Assembly: GCA_965153455.1 (NCBI GenBank)
Contig: OZ234504.1
Span: 5,952,001-6,016,000 of the forward strand
DNA from: Sphagnum compactum
Lineage: Eukaryota > Bryophyta > Sphagnopsida > Sphagnales
Length of the DNA stretch: 64,000 nt
Reading direction: 5' to 3'
The notes under the pieces were generated by a model. The model had not been told where the DNA came from, made no database searches, and worked only from the letters and a program-made list of their open reading frames with translations. The translations under genes were made by a program, and so were the position numbers. Below, in pieces: positions 24,061 to 37,527 of this stretch. Position 1 is the stretch's first letter. Each line of letters starts with the position of its first letter.

Positions 24061-27000
24061 TAGCTTTGTTGCCACATGCCCCGGTGTTCACATTTTAACC
24101 TTTGTTCATTGCATGGCCTCTTGTCAAGCTTTACTTGTGATTCCAAGGTTCATAATCATGTACCTTAATGGATGTGCTTGTAAGCCTATTTTGAAAGTTT
24201 TAAATTATTGTTTTCTTCCCTTACAACCATTGTAAATCAAGTTGAAATGAACTCAATTATTACACATTTTCCAATTATACTTTGAGCTAGTCACTTTGCC
24301 ATAATTTTAAAAATTGATGTTTTCCTATTCCACTCATTATTCTTGCTTTCCTTTCACATTATTTCTCTTATTTTTTCTACTATTATGTTGTCCATGGATT
24401 TTTCCATAAGATATCTAGGTCATGGAGACTTTTCATCAAAGGTCACAACATGTGACTATGAATAATTGATTAATGGCTCTTTGCCCTTGGTGTGTCTTAT
24501 AGGCAAATGGAGTAATGATAAATAAGTTGTGTAAATTAAAAGGATTCACGGGTTAAATTTGGAGAGGTTTTGAATTCTTGGAACAACTCAAAACTAAGAT
24601 CATCTAAGTTGACTACATTGGTTGTTTCTATCCCATCTTCTATTTATATAAAGTTGTAAAACATATCTACATAATAATGTTGTTGAATTTTTAAAAAATA
24701 TGTAAAAAAAATTCTAGTTGTTATTACATGGACTATTCTTATCATATTAAACAACTCCATAATTATTGATTGTTCCCCCCGTTGTTGACTATGATAAACT
24801 TGGTGATGATTTAATGTGTAATCCTCTTCACCTCCTTTGTTTCCATGTAAATGTTTAAGGGCCGAATCTTGTCATCCATTGCCCTAAGGTTAAGAGCACA
24901 TATACATGTATTATTCAATTTAGACTTGATGTTTTGTTTAATGAATGACTAATATAAGGCCTTCTTTACCCATCTAGCTATAATTATTTTGTTTGGCTCC
25001 ATGTAATTGCTTCTTGCCATAGCCCCATCCCTTTCATTTATAGATGTTGTTTTAAAATGTTTGAAACAAAATACATCTAGCATGTGATGTGTGAGAAGGT
25101 AAGGTGATCATGTCTAGAGAAAATTCATATGCCTATTCTTTTGTTTCAAGGGTACCAACCATGCCCATCCAAAATTAATAAGTGATAGCTGGTTAAAGAA
25201 ATTCCAATTGGAATAGACTTCTGGAAAAGTCGCAAAAAATTCTTTGAACATGAAAAATGTCATCGAACCTTTCTTTAATTTGCATTATGGTGCAAGTCCT
25301 TAGTTTTAAAAAATTAATGTAGCCATCTTGGAGTCTTTCTCTTCTAAAAATGCAAAACCCCACCGGTTACAATTATTGCACAATTTACAAATAACCATTC
25401 CCAAGGATTAAGGTTGATGTTGTAAACTTGATTTCAACCTTTTGACTTGGCTAGAACCCTTGTTCTTAATTGTTTGCCTATTTGAATGATTATTTCATTT
25501 AAATTCAGTAAATAATGTGCATTATAATTGTGTTAAGTGTACAATGCAAGTGCAAATTGTTGCAAAATCATGAATGTGGCCTATAAGAACTGGTTTAGTC
25601 AAACCTTGGGCTTTGCAAACTTTGAATCCTTATGTTTGTTGAGTGTTCAATTCTAGGTGTCAATGCTTAAGAACCAATATCACCAATTGTTCACATCTAA
25701 TATACATAACTAAGCTTCACACAACTATTGTTACATGTCCTCCTTTGTTAGCACACCTATTGGCTTTATTTTCCTAGACCTTGTTTTGCCATTTAAATAG
25801 TTTGAAAGGAAGGTTAAAGGTATGTTCAATGACCAATGAACATATCCTACTTTCAATAACATCCATAGTTTTGTTCAATGCCTAAAATATCCATTTGTTT
25901 TTTTCATTTGTTGTAAGGACCTATTAACCCTTGTTGCATTGTGTTTTATCTTTATGCATGTTGACAGGGGCATTTTCCTTGCCAACATATTACTTTGTTG
26001 CCTACAAAGCACATTTAGATTCATGATTGCCCCACTCCTTTTGGCCCCATCCTCCAACAATTGGGGGGTGTGTGATTTGGCCCCAATAGAAGTATACCTT
26101 TTTTTTTTTTAACACAACTCAAGAGTAGAGAAGATTGGTTAAGTCATAGCATGCTAGGAATGCATGTGTTTTAGTGGCTTGATTTTGAAATAAGAAATGT
26201 TCAATTATAAACTTGTGTTTAGTGATGGGCATATTTACCATAATCCACTAATAGCAAATGTCAAGATTAAAATTTGAGTACTTTTTGCTTTTAGTTGCCC
26301 TTATGTGTGACATATTTAATAAGTCACTTTTGTACAGAGCATCCATGTATATTAGACACCTTCATCTTCCTTGAAAAATGTACATTATATGCCATTTTAA
26401 AAAAATTTGTTAGGACAAATGTGGCCTATGTTGTTGAACACATAATGTGATATTGAGTAAAATTTAAAAGGGCAAATGATATGCCTTCTTTACCATGAGT
26501 CTTGAAACCAATTTTCACTAAAATTACAATTAAAATTCATATTGAATTTCCAATGACAAATTTTTTCAAATTCAATATTTCCCATATCTCAACCCTACTT
26601 GTGGAAGGCATTCAACCAATACTAAGAGCACACCCCTCTTCTCTCTTTCCCAATTTTCTCTAAAAAAAAATCTTTTTGCTTTGATTGAATTCTTGATGAA
26701 CAATTTGTTCAATATTATACCGTAATACTTTGGCGACTTTGGCATAAATTAAATTATTTTTTTCATTTTGTCAAAAATTTCAAATTTTTTTATTATGTTG
26801 AATAATTCAAAATTTATAGTCATATTTGAATCCTGGCCTTCTACTACAATATAAAACAAGTTCGTGAGGACAATCCCACTAGGAAGACAACTAAAAACTT
26901 GTGATAGTGGAGATAACTTTATTATATTGAAATTGTACCTATCAAAATCAAAACTAAGTTCTTGAATTAAAATTCTCAAAATATATTAATTATTCAACAG

Positions 27001-28557
27001 ATTATTGTTGAAACGGTCAAGGTCCTATAATATTCAATAATTCTTGCATTATAGGTTTAAAGTCTAAACATTATGAAACCACCCACATACACCCTTAATC
27101 ATTGAGGATCTTGTTGATCATTCACGGAGCATGGGTTTGAACTTTGGAGGTACGGTGTTAAGTCAGCCTAATTTAATTAGGGCTAAAGAAAGGACACTTT
27201 CATCACAAGATCCACATCAAAATTTGCTTGGCAGGTCTAATTTGCTTTGGGAGATGGGAGATCCAAGGAAGGCTAGTATTTGGTGGTAGGTATTTATTAA
27301 TGGTAGGCCAGGTCAAATGGTAGATATTTGGAGAGTTTATTTTAAGTGATGATTTATTTTAGAAATCTTTCAAAAACCTTGAACTAAAGGTCCTTTGATC
27401 ATTGTTAAAAAAATAATAAAATCAATAATTATCTCATTTTAATTTAAAATTAAAAATATAAAGTAATACCCGGTTTGTGAGAACTAGCAAAGGATAACCG
27501 GTTGTTTCAAAATTTTGAGAACCGGCATTGTGAGAACCAATTAGTTTTTAAAAAAAACGTTGATACCCTTGCCCGGTGTGGAAATTTTAATTTTTTTTTG
27601 GGAGAACCATACCCTTTTGTAAATTACTTTACAAAAACTGAACCCGATGGGTATCATAAAATTGTGATACCCACCCAACACTGGTTTTTCCTTGTATGCA
27701 CCAATGGCCATACGAGGAGGGGCTTTACTAACTAATTTTTTATTGCATAACTAGCTTAGGATTGGTGTATATATTTTTCGTGTTTTATTTTCCCAGTGTT
27801 TTTTTGCTGGCGAATTTTCATCAAATGATAAAAAATTTAATTTTTTTTCAAAAGATGGCAAAAGAAAAAGCTTTTAATTTTTTTTTTTTAGTTGCCAAAT
27901 TTGTGAACGAAAATTAAAGTGATTTGTTACATTGCCAGATTGTATGTCAAGTCCCAACAGGTAGCCAAAAATATAGACTGATGGGCAATATATTGGTAGA
28001 TAGGTAGGAAACTAGGTAACTACTAGGTAAGTAGATGGTTTATTCATAGGTAAGGGCTGTTTTTACTACCTACCTACTCACAGTTGTTTATGGGTTGTTT
28101 AGTAGGTAGGTAATAAAAAAAAAGCAATGGAGATAAACCACCATAGTTAACTAAGGAACTGAAACTCAACAGAAAACTGTTTCCTGACCACTTATCATCC
28201 ATCTTTAAATCCATGGGTATCTGGTTGTTAAACTAGAATGGTGGTGTGTTTTGCAAGGGATTTGTTGGGTGGTCTTTAGGCTTTTCCTAGTGTCCTTTCT
28301 AGTGGGAACTGAGATGTGTGCAATTAGATTGTCCTTAAATAAATGATTGTGCAGAGATGACTTCCTAGATGTGCATTTTGAGTCATGAAGGTGGCTGGCT
28401 GCTTGGGCTGAGTATGGAATCTGTAAGAGTTGTGTTCATCCTTGTGTTGTGTTATAGGAGAATGGATTTTTGAGTCATAAGTTTAGGCAACGACTACACA
28501 CATCCAATTGTGTTTACAGCAACTTAATGTTAGAAGTACCTTCATTAGAAGAAAAAC
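24061..28557. other. AT-rich intergenic DNA, no gene seen
   Basis: Several short frames occur (for example 25875-26060 minus, 26749-26979 minus, 27502-27735 plus), none with a recognised domain. Around 27470-27680 words such as 'accggtt', 'gagaacc' and 'acccacccaacactgg' recall the repeat at 29580-29890. Around 27950-28110 tagg/ctacc words cluster and 'taggtagccaaaaatata' occurs, repeated near 28897. Confidence 0.4.
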
Positions 28558-28558
28558 T

Positions 28559-28650
28559 CCATTTTTCGACTTGTCTTAGGCGACTAAAAATGTCTTTTGT
28601 AACTATTTTTGATCAAAAATAGTCGCAAAAGACACAAGTCGAAAAATGGG
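28559..28650. repeat. Foldback element / hairpin (about 90 bp)
   Basis: The arms pair around a TGATCA centre near 28611: CCATTTTTCGACTTGTC with GACACAAGTCGAAAAATGG, and GTCTTTTG--ACTATTTTTGA with TCAAAAATAGTCGCAAAAGAC. The left arm carries about 16 extra bases that bulge out. The length and symmetry suit a small foldback MITE or a transcribed hairpin. No target duplication was clear. Confidence 0.72.
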
Positions 28651-29579
28651 GTTTTTTTTTAATGCTTTGACCTTATGGACAAAAATATGTGATCTTTTGA
28701 CAAAACCTCTATAAAAATATCCAGTGATTTAGAATTAGCTGAAAAGATTAAAGTACTTTGGATCAGTGTTTTTGTCTTGGGTGATTTTTTCTCAAATTGC
28801 AATGTTTTTTCAAATTAGCAAACATTTAATGTTTTTGGATTTTACAGTTGATTTTTAAAAATTTTAAAAATTAAAATTCACTAGAGTCTACTAAGTTCTA
28901 ATAGGTAGCCAAAAATATACAAGGATTTATTTATTTATTGAAGAATAGGGTAATGGATGATGAGGGCATTCCTGAAATAAGTGTCACCCAAGGCAAAGTC
29001 AAGAGAACAACTGCCCCCGGCCTCCCCCCGCCCAAATAGTAGTCACCAACTAACTACCTTATCTACTTACTTACCTACCTACCTACACGACAACCACTTA
29101 CATACTCTTTGGACTTACATATCATATTTACCCAATTACCTAGGTGGGTAGTGTGAAGGGGAAGGTAGGAAGGTTGATAAGATAGGTTTGGAACCTTGTT
29201 AACTCAATTATGGGCCACAACTGAACCATAACAGGTTTCAGATCACTATTACAAAATGTGGGTGCAATTCATTAGTCCCCGTTCACTAGACCAGTGAATT
29301 CACTATTTCTTTATTGGTCCCCATTCACTACAACTGGTGAATTCATTCAAAATCAAGTGAAATCACTTGGCATACAGGGACACCTTTTGTTGTAATGGAT
29401 GGATGGATGGACGGATGGACGGTTAGATGGTCCCATAATCCCAAGAATCATGGGGTAGATTGGAAACGTGATGGAGAGGGTTGTGCCAGCAGCCACACAA
29501 TGTTCACAACTCACCTTTTCTTCTTTTCCTTTTCATGTGTAGGAGAGAGACTTTTAGTGTGGGTGAAACAGCAGCACCT

Positions 29580-29890
29580 TTAGTACCGGTTCCAGTTCCA
29601 TCCATACCCAGGTAAAAACATAACCCGTGTTCCAAACTGGTTGTAACATCCGGTTAATGCCAGTTCTAGTCTCATTTTATTTTTCAATTCAAAAAAACAT
29701 TTAAAAAAATCAATTATGGTTCCAATTCCACACTTGAATAGGTAGAATTGAAAACCCTAATTCCAAGTCCCATTTGGTAAGGTAATCAAATCAGGTTCCA
29801 GTTCTAAAATTCAGACTCATTTTGGGTTCTTACTAATCAAAAGTGGACAGTTCGTATCGGCCAAAAGCAGGTACCCACCCAACATTGACA
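29580..29890. repeat. Dispersed repeat rich in 'ggttccagttcc' words
   Basis: Contains 'accggttccagttcca', 'ccaaactggttgtaac', 'ggttccaattcc', 'aggttccagttct' and ends 'cggccaaaagcaggtacccacccaacattg'. Closely related words and the same ending style occur near 40490-40920 and 57955-58025, suggesting one old dispersed family. Borders are uncertain. Confidence 0.4.
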
Positions 29891-32097
29891 GGTCCCCAGT
29901 TTATCTAAACCCAAGGTCAAGTTATTGTGACCTAGACTTCACCTGACACCCTTTTAATGAAACCAACATGGGAACCTGACCATAGATCTAACCTTTTTGC
30001 TAAAACCATAACTCAAACCTCTTTCTTTTTTAAAATTAAATTTAAAAAAAAAAAATCTTGAACAAAGGTTGTGTATTTTTGAGGTAAGCAAGTTCAACTA
30101 TGTTTATATGAGATACATTCCGAGGATGAAGGTAGAATATGGAGGCCTTTGACAAGGTGTGGTGTCTTCCCAATGTGATATGCTTGCGAGATGGGCACAA
30201 AGTTAAGGTGGTGTTATCAATTGCCCATTGGTGGGAGCATTGAGTGGTAGTGTTATAGTCCTACCAGGTCAAGGTTGGATGGTCCGTCGGTCCCTCTCAG
30301 TATTGGTTCCTTTCTGCAATGGATTTGTTCATTTGTGCCAACAATAAATAAAAATTTATGTATATGTACAATCTCTAGTTTTGAGGACTATGTAGTGTGT
30401 ATATGAAATTGGGTACAATTTTTGAGCTGGGCCAAGAGGTTTTTGAATTTGAAAAAGTGTGCCAAAATGAGAACTACCAGATCTAGACATTTGAAAAGCC
30501 GGGCTCAAGCCCACAACATGAAAACCTACTAAAAAAAACTTCAAGACTAGGATCATATTCTCTTTTGAATGTATTCAACCAACCTAAATTTTTTGGTTAC
30601 TTTTTAATGCTATAAACCCCAAATTCTTGTTGGTTACTCCTAACCATCATAAATACTAAGGTGGCTTGTGCCATTGGCTTAAGTGTGAACTTGTTACTCA
30701 ATTACTATCACCTTTCAAAGCTAGTTTTTTTATAATTTAGTTGAATTTCCCATGACAAAATTATTGAAAAATCAATATTGCTCACGTTTTATTGCCTAAA
30801 AATTGTGAAATTACCTCCATAAAATCCTATTCATTAAGGACCTTTCCAATAATATCAAGGATGCATCCCTATTTCCTTAACATTTTTAGTTTTGATTTCA
30901 TTAAATTTTTTATTATAAAATTGTTCAATATTCAATATCTTTTTCACCATAGGTTAAAACGCATTTGGAAACCACCTTAGTGTATCCCATTCACAGAGGT
31001 TCTCTTAGGGCACTATGCTTTCAAAAATCTCAACATGACAAACAAACAAACAATCTTTCTTAATAATGTGACGTGGCTTGAGGGTGATGAAATCTTAGCT
31101 TGATGATATAGTATCATCAACAACTGTAGTAAGCAAAACACGACAAAACTTTCGACAATTGATGATGATGGGGAAAAGAATACATGGACAAATTGTTTTG
31201 CATTTTTTGGTTTTGTTTCTTGTAGGTTATGAAATGCGACATTTTTATTACGACGTGATATTTTGACAGTGTTTGATGCTTTTATGTGTATGTTGTTATT
31301 CATGTTGGAGAATTTTTGTGTAGTAAGAGTTGTTGTCGCGCTATGTGTTTGGAAGATGTAAATTAAGGAGCAAGGAGCTTCACCAATATATGAATGGCAT
31401 TGCAGAGATGGTTCATCGGCAAAATTAAATGATTCACTTCTGTTCTTCCTTTGGAGTTCATGATTTTGCCTTGGTTGTTGAGTTCACTTGTAATGTTTGG
31501 TAGCGTTAGAATGATAGTATGGGATCAATGTTTTATTGTTACTGGTTTTCTTTAAACCTGAACTTGTTTATTTTCCGTTATGCCATTAACTTCAAAATTA
31601 AAGGAACAAATGGAATTAGTAGTGCTAGAGATTGTGGTAAGGGAGATGATGAAGCATCTTAGGGATTTTGAGAGAGGTCGTTGACAATTCAGGTTGCGAT
31701 GTGTCAAGACTATTCTAACATTCTCTAGAAGAGAAGTTGGATCAGTTATCTTGTGAGAAAATATTCCCTATCTGGGAACTCTGAAGAGAAATGTGATTCT
31801 TGAAGGTGATCTTGGGGACATGTAAAATATTGTGGATGGTCTAATTGGAGCTTTGTTTCTTATTTATTCAACTCCCTGAATTGGTGTATGGAATATGTTT
31901 CATTTTTTGGTGGTGGGAGTTAAGGTCCTGACAGTTTCGAGATTCAGTTTGTTTGTTGTGTTACTTCTGATGTTGAGTTGTTTGTTTGTGTCTACTACTA
32001 TGTGCTACTATGTGGGGGTGTGTTCTAGAGTACATCTATGGGAAACCAGTGTGCTAAGGTCTGGGGTAGGGTTCTATAACTATGTCCCCAAATCACT

Positions 32098-32330
32098 GAC
32101 CCAGCCACTAGCCCAGGCCAAAAATTGGTGACGAACAGGTTTGAAGACCAAAAATACATGCAGCCATTGGGTAGGTTGAAGCATGCACTCAAGGTGCCTT
32201 GATTTTATTTTCTTTTAAGTTTTGGGTGGGGGAGGATTTCATTTTTCCTTTGTTTCTAACATGTTCCTTTTATGTTCCCCTCAAGTTCCCAAAGTGTTCC
32301 CCAAGCGAGGTGTTCCCAATAACACCTCGG
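32098..32330. repeat. Dispersed repeat, copy 1 (partner at 57073)
   Basis: Shares with 57073-57350 the ordered phrases 'tagcccaggccaaaaat', 'ggt-gaagcatgcac', a pyrimidine-rich stretch, 'gtgggg-aggat', and several 'gttccc' words. The order is kept but the identity is moderate. No ends or coding content were recognised. Confidence 0.45.
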
Positions 32331-33059
32331 CTTTAATCCCATATGTTTTGCCCAAAGTCCTCCCCTTCTCACCTATGTAGGTGGGCCAAAGGGGGAGGCA
32401 CTCCATCTTTCAATAGAATCTTCTATTTTGGGGGAGCCTCCATAGTTTCAACTCTTTTTTTGCAATGGGCCAATCCAAAATAACTCATTGCAACCCAAAG
32501 AAAAAAAAAAAAGTTGAACTTGTAAGGCACCCCCAACTAATTAATATCAATCACTACTAGATTGCCACAATGACCAGTGGGTTCATGGAGAGTGAAGTTG
32601 AAGGGTGTTGATACCTTACTACTAATAGCTTAGATTTGACAGGATAATTCACATTATGCTTAATCATCACGTTTACTACCATGGCTCCTGCTGGTTGTTG
32701 TGCATTTCTGTAAAATCTTGGATGACTGGGTTATGCCAATAATCCTTGTGTGGTTACTATCCCATTCTTTTTGGTTGCAATAGATGGATCTTGTCCTAAA
32801 CATAAAGCAAGCTCTCTATCATTTCCTGGGTTAAATACAGCCATGGAGGTGAAAAAATATAGTTTAGGCAAGGCTTGCCAATGAAGCTGAATTTTTCCCT
32901 TGGAGGAGGTGTGGGTGGGTCGGTGGGGGCCAGGATAAACCAGCACCTCCAGTAAGATCACCACCTTCTTGAGAGAAAGGAGGAAGAAAGAGGAAAGGTG
33001 GGCAACAGCTGCATCATCAGAAAAGCATCTTCTTAGCTCTGGTCAATTGGGGCTCATGC

Positions 33060-33087
33060 AACCCTAAACCCTAAACCCTAAACCCTT
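33060..33087 (+). repeat. Short interstitial telomere-type tract (CCCTAAA)n
   Basis: About four consecutive CCCTAAA units, the plant telomere repeat. Such short internal tracts are common in plants, sometimes as telo-box promoter elements and sometimes as traces of repaired breaks. A shorter run of two units is at 36925-36941 in intron 1 of the gene at 34354-37762. Confidence 0.85.
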
Positions 33088-34353
33088 CACTCCATGATTC
33101 GATTTCTCATTGGTTGCATGGAAATTCTATGCCTAAAATGGGCTGCCACTATTTTTGGCCTGGACTAATAGCCCTTCCTAGGAACACCCTACCCTATTAG
33201 GTTCTTTCCATGCTCACTTCCGGGTACCTGTTATCTAGACATGACTGGCATTGTAGCCTTTTGGTGACGAGGCTGTTACTGGCAAATGCCAACCAAGGCA
33301 TTAGTCTTCTGTCTATACAAATGGAAATCTGTTCCTGAGTTTGCAATTTTCATCTCTCAATTGGAGTTACCCACAAAAACTGAATTAAGAACAACAACCC
33401 AAACCATTAAGTTCCCATACATAGTAGTTGTTGTGTTTTGAATAGTGATTACCATAATATCTTGGCCACTTCAACACATGTTTCGTGGAATACTTAATTT
33501 TGAGGACTCCATTTCAACAAATGATATATTCTCAAATATTCCATCAGATCTTTTGAATGGATGTGTACATACATACTTGAGATTACAACAAGCCTAGATG
33601 CAGCTTCTGTAGTATCTCCCAAGTTTAAGAGAAAATTGAGAAATCAGAGGAGAAGATGTAAAGTAATAGGAACTGGAGAATGAAGAGCAAATGACCAACG
33701 TAGAGATGTAAACGAAATGCAGTTGAGAAATTGAAGAGAAAAAGCTTGAGAATGCAAGAGGTATTGTGGATGTTGCCCACAAAGATAAACACCAGTAAAT
33801 GCCAGAGACAGAACATAAAGATGAAGACCACAGCAGTGCAGAAAAGTTTGTCAATTGAGATGAAACTGGCAGTTATATGCAAAGGGGATCCTACAACAAA
33901 CAGAAGTCGGCTGACAGTGAGGAAAGAAGACAACATGGTCCTTTTACATGCAAAATAAGTATTTGCTTCAAACCTCCCATTCAACACTGGTATAGTTCTG
34001 TGAATTGAAGAAAGAGGGAGACTCATGGTTGTCAATTCAAGCAACAAATCTGATCCCCTGCAAGACAGTAACAAAACCAATGGAACAACCTGCAACACCA
34101 TGACCCAGCATTGCATCAAAACAGGTCATGTTCATTCTTGGCTGCCATTGGGATTCTGAATGTGGTCTTGCTCAACCATCATTGTTTAGTGTGTTGAGTA
34201 ATGATTATGTAAGGATGGATTCAAAACTACAAGATTTCAGATCGTGTGAAAGAAACTGTGTTTGTCACAGCCTCACTCCTGTGAATCTACTCTTGTGGAC
34301 ATATGACAACCAAGCTACTCTAAGCCCAATCAACATGCAGCAAGCCTAACACC

Positions 34354-37300
34354 TCAGAATGAAGAACCAAAACTCATGGACCCCAAACCCTCCCAGATTC
34401 CCATGGAGCCAACAGCTTCACTTTCAACACCGACTCTACCCTCATTCCACCAGCCTCCTCCATCATCATCTGCACACATTCCCAGTTGCTGTCATTGATT
34501 AAATCATCTATAGTCATTATTCCAGTCAGACTGATCCTATAGGCATGGAGGTTGTAACATGACAAGCACAAGGGCAGACGTTTGCCTTGCCTATAGGCAA
34601 GTTCCCCAGTAGACACTTTAAAGAATGCAAGGTGAAGATTCCCATTCCCTACATCAATTCATCTCTGAACAAGAAAATTTATCCACTCCTTCAGACTGGA
34701 CCAGACCATCTGTGATCTAACATTTTCGCTACTTGCTTTGGTTGTGCTGCAGTTTGAACAGTTCCCTCACAACAACCTATTCTCCAATAAAGGCCCAGAA
34801 TATTTCATGGCATATTGTCAGAAAAGGACTGAACAGGGACAACATACAATGATTGAAGACAACACCCGGCCTCTCCTTTTTGGACCGGAAACGTCGATGT
34901 CTTGCTGGCCTTGGGTGATCCCCCAGCACAAGCAAATGTTGGGATTTAGATTTGGAGTGGCTACTTTGAAAATTGAATTGCACAGAACCTTCTGCAAGAA
35001 TAGCCCCCCTTCATCCTGTCAAACCAAGAATGGCTAAAGTAGCAGACAACATGAACTGCATGAAAACTATTTCCTCCACAGCTCTTACCTGTTCTCATTG
35101 CTTGTGATGTACCAGCTGAGTAGCAACCAGACTCACCTCCTCTGCTGTTTTCTCTATCACTGAACTGACATGTCACACTTGGCACATGGACTGAATGGTC
35201 TCTGTTATCATCCTCCTGTATAACCAAACATAAAGCAGAGTTTAAACAGCTCTCAAATCAGGACATAAGATCAGCAGCCTACATATCTGCAAGCCAATCA
35301 GAAAAAGAAATAGCAAGCAAAGCCTCATATTTGCATGTCTCTTTCTCTCCAAAATCTTCCTACACTGGACTTTTGTTCCTGCTTGCAGAGACTCAGAGAA
35401 AGATGCAGACATGAGGCCTTTGCTTGTCAATGTCAAGCCTGGGACCTTGATTTTTCATAAGCAGGGACACCCAATCTTCAGCTGACAACAAATCAAGGTC
35501 TTAAGAGACAACAATGAATGCCTCAACAATTCTATGCACAACCCTCTTTGCACTTCTAATCCTCTGGCCTAACAGATGCATGCTGAAAACACATGCCAAA
35601 ATACATCCTGTAATATGAAACACTTTTTGTGCCTTCTCACCCTTCCTATCCTGGTGTATCCTGTTGTAACACCCTGTTGCAATACAGACTCATAACATGG
35701 AACTGTTACACACATGTTGGACGTTACACAATGGGAGTTGACTAGGGAATTACCATGGCATCAAGCTCTGCTTCAACATGTGCTTGCAAACCCTGTGGAT
35801 CATAAACAGAACCTAGATCGGTCAGCAGAAAGGTAATTTGACAGATATTAGCCATAGTCATCCTCCAATGACAGCTCAGATAAGAATTAGCCTTGGAGAA
35901 TGAAAGGTGCAACATCACAAGTGAGTTCACCAAAGGACACAATTTAACCAGAACCCCAATGACAATAGTAGAAGCAAACTAGGAGATGTACATTCAGCAC
36001 AATTAGCAGGATCAAATTTTATTGGACTTGCAGTTTCCGACTAGTGCTTCTTCATTAGAGGGAACAAAGCATGTACCATACCTGTGAAGGGACCAGATCA
36101 CTGCAGACTGGGCATCTTGCCAGAGGTTCACTAACATCATCTAGGGCTGAAAAGCCCACTCTATTTTGAGATTCCAGATTTTCTTCATCAATTTCATAGA
36201 ATGTATAGTCAGGTCCAATTGCTTCCCCAGTTGTACTCTGAGTCAAGTTCTTGGACAACCTCATCCTATTTGCTGGAACACTTTGAGAACATGTTTCTGT
36301 GTGCCTTAGTGACTGTTGATGATCTTGATTACTTTGGGATTCTAGGTGACCTCCTTCAGAAAGCAAGAATGGACTAGAGTCCGCTTTGAAAATGTCCAGC
36401 TCTGGCTCCAGATGTATCTCCTCTTTCTTGGGTCTGTCAGCACAACCCAGATCTGTTTTCTGGTCACTCGTTCCTTGACCAACCACAGAACCAATCCTTG
36501 CAAAGCTTGCTTGAATGATCTCACTCTGCACAAATTCTCTACGCTGCCGCTTTGAAGCAGGGAGTTGTCCGTTCAGTGCTTCAGTGTGATGGATTAAAGG
36601 CCTGAATTCTGTTCCAGAGGAGTGACCATGTACAGCACCCTGTGCCAGTACAGAGTGGCAACCCTTCTGCAAACAAACCACCATGAGTCTGTGCAATGCA
36701 GATGTGCTGTAAAAGAAGTGATGCTACTTCCAATTCTTCAACAGGGCAAGATTTCACAGGGAATCACAGGGCACCACCATTGGTAAACAGTTTGCGACCT
36801 CCACTTCTAGGTGCACACAATCCTTGAAAAAGGAAGACAATGACATGCATGTGGACAAAACAAGACTCTGGCATCACACTTGTTGGACCTATGCTCTCTT
36901 CTTGTAAAGCAGTTACTCGCTAGCCCAAACCCTAAACCCTAGAATGTTGACAAATTCATGAACATATTTCCCCTCCCAAACCAGAAAGATGGCCTTAGTT
37001 CAGATTGTTCACTGCAACTCGAGAGCGTAAACTTGGAACCACAAGTAATCACAGATCAGGATGCTGCAGTAAATATGTACTCAGTTTGGAAGCCCATGGG
37101 TTCCAAAGTTTGGAAATTTAGATTGACCACAAGCCCTGTATCCATTGGAGCTGGATTAAAAAACTATGGATTCCAACACCAGTCTAAAAATAATGGAAGC
37201 CCCAAAACCCCCTTGGACAAAGCGAACAGACAATACCTGGCATGATGCTCGATGCTGCATTGTTCTCAAACAACAAAATCAAACAGTGGAGCAGTATAGG

Positions 37301-37475
37301 ATGTCAGGTATCAACAACGACGATACATGTGCATCATGCCTTTTGACAGTGGAGAGAAGGCATTTCAATTGAGGAAGGAGTGCCCTTTTAAAATTCTCTC
37401 ATGTCTAAAGCCCTAAATTTTTTATTTTTTTATTTTTTCTTCAAGGAAAGGGAAATCCGGAGCTGGCAAAAGCAC

Positions 37476-37527
<52 letters not shown>

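Larger units (their letters stand above)
28651..33050. other. Intergenic DNA, repeat-rich, no gene seen
   Basis: It holds short simple repeats (ggatggatggacgg at 29396-29425, CTACC/TACTTACC near 29050-29095), a pyrimidine/purine-biased repeat at 29580-29890 and part of a dispersed repeat at 32098-32330. Short frames at 30356-30556, 31013-31303, 31895-32131 and 32731-32964 have no family support. Confidence 0.4.

Noticed and set aside
33594-34119. Minus-strand frame of 164 residues downstream of the unknown gene
   Set aside because: Hydrophobic by composition, begins at a non-supported start, shows no domain and lies where a 3' untranslated region is expected.
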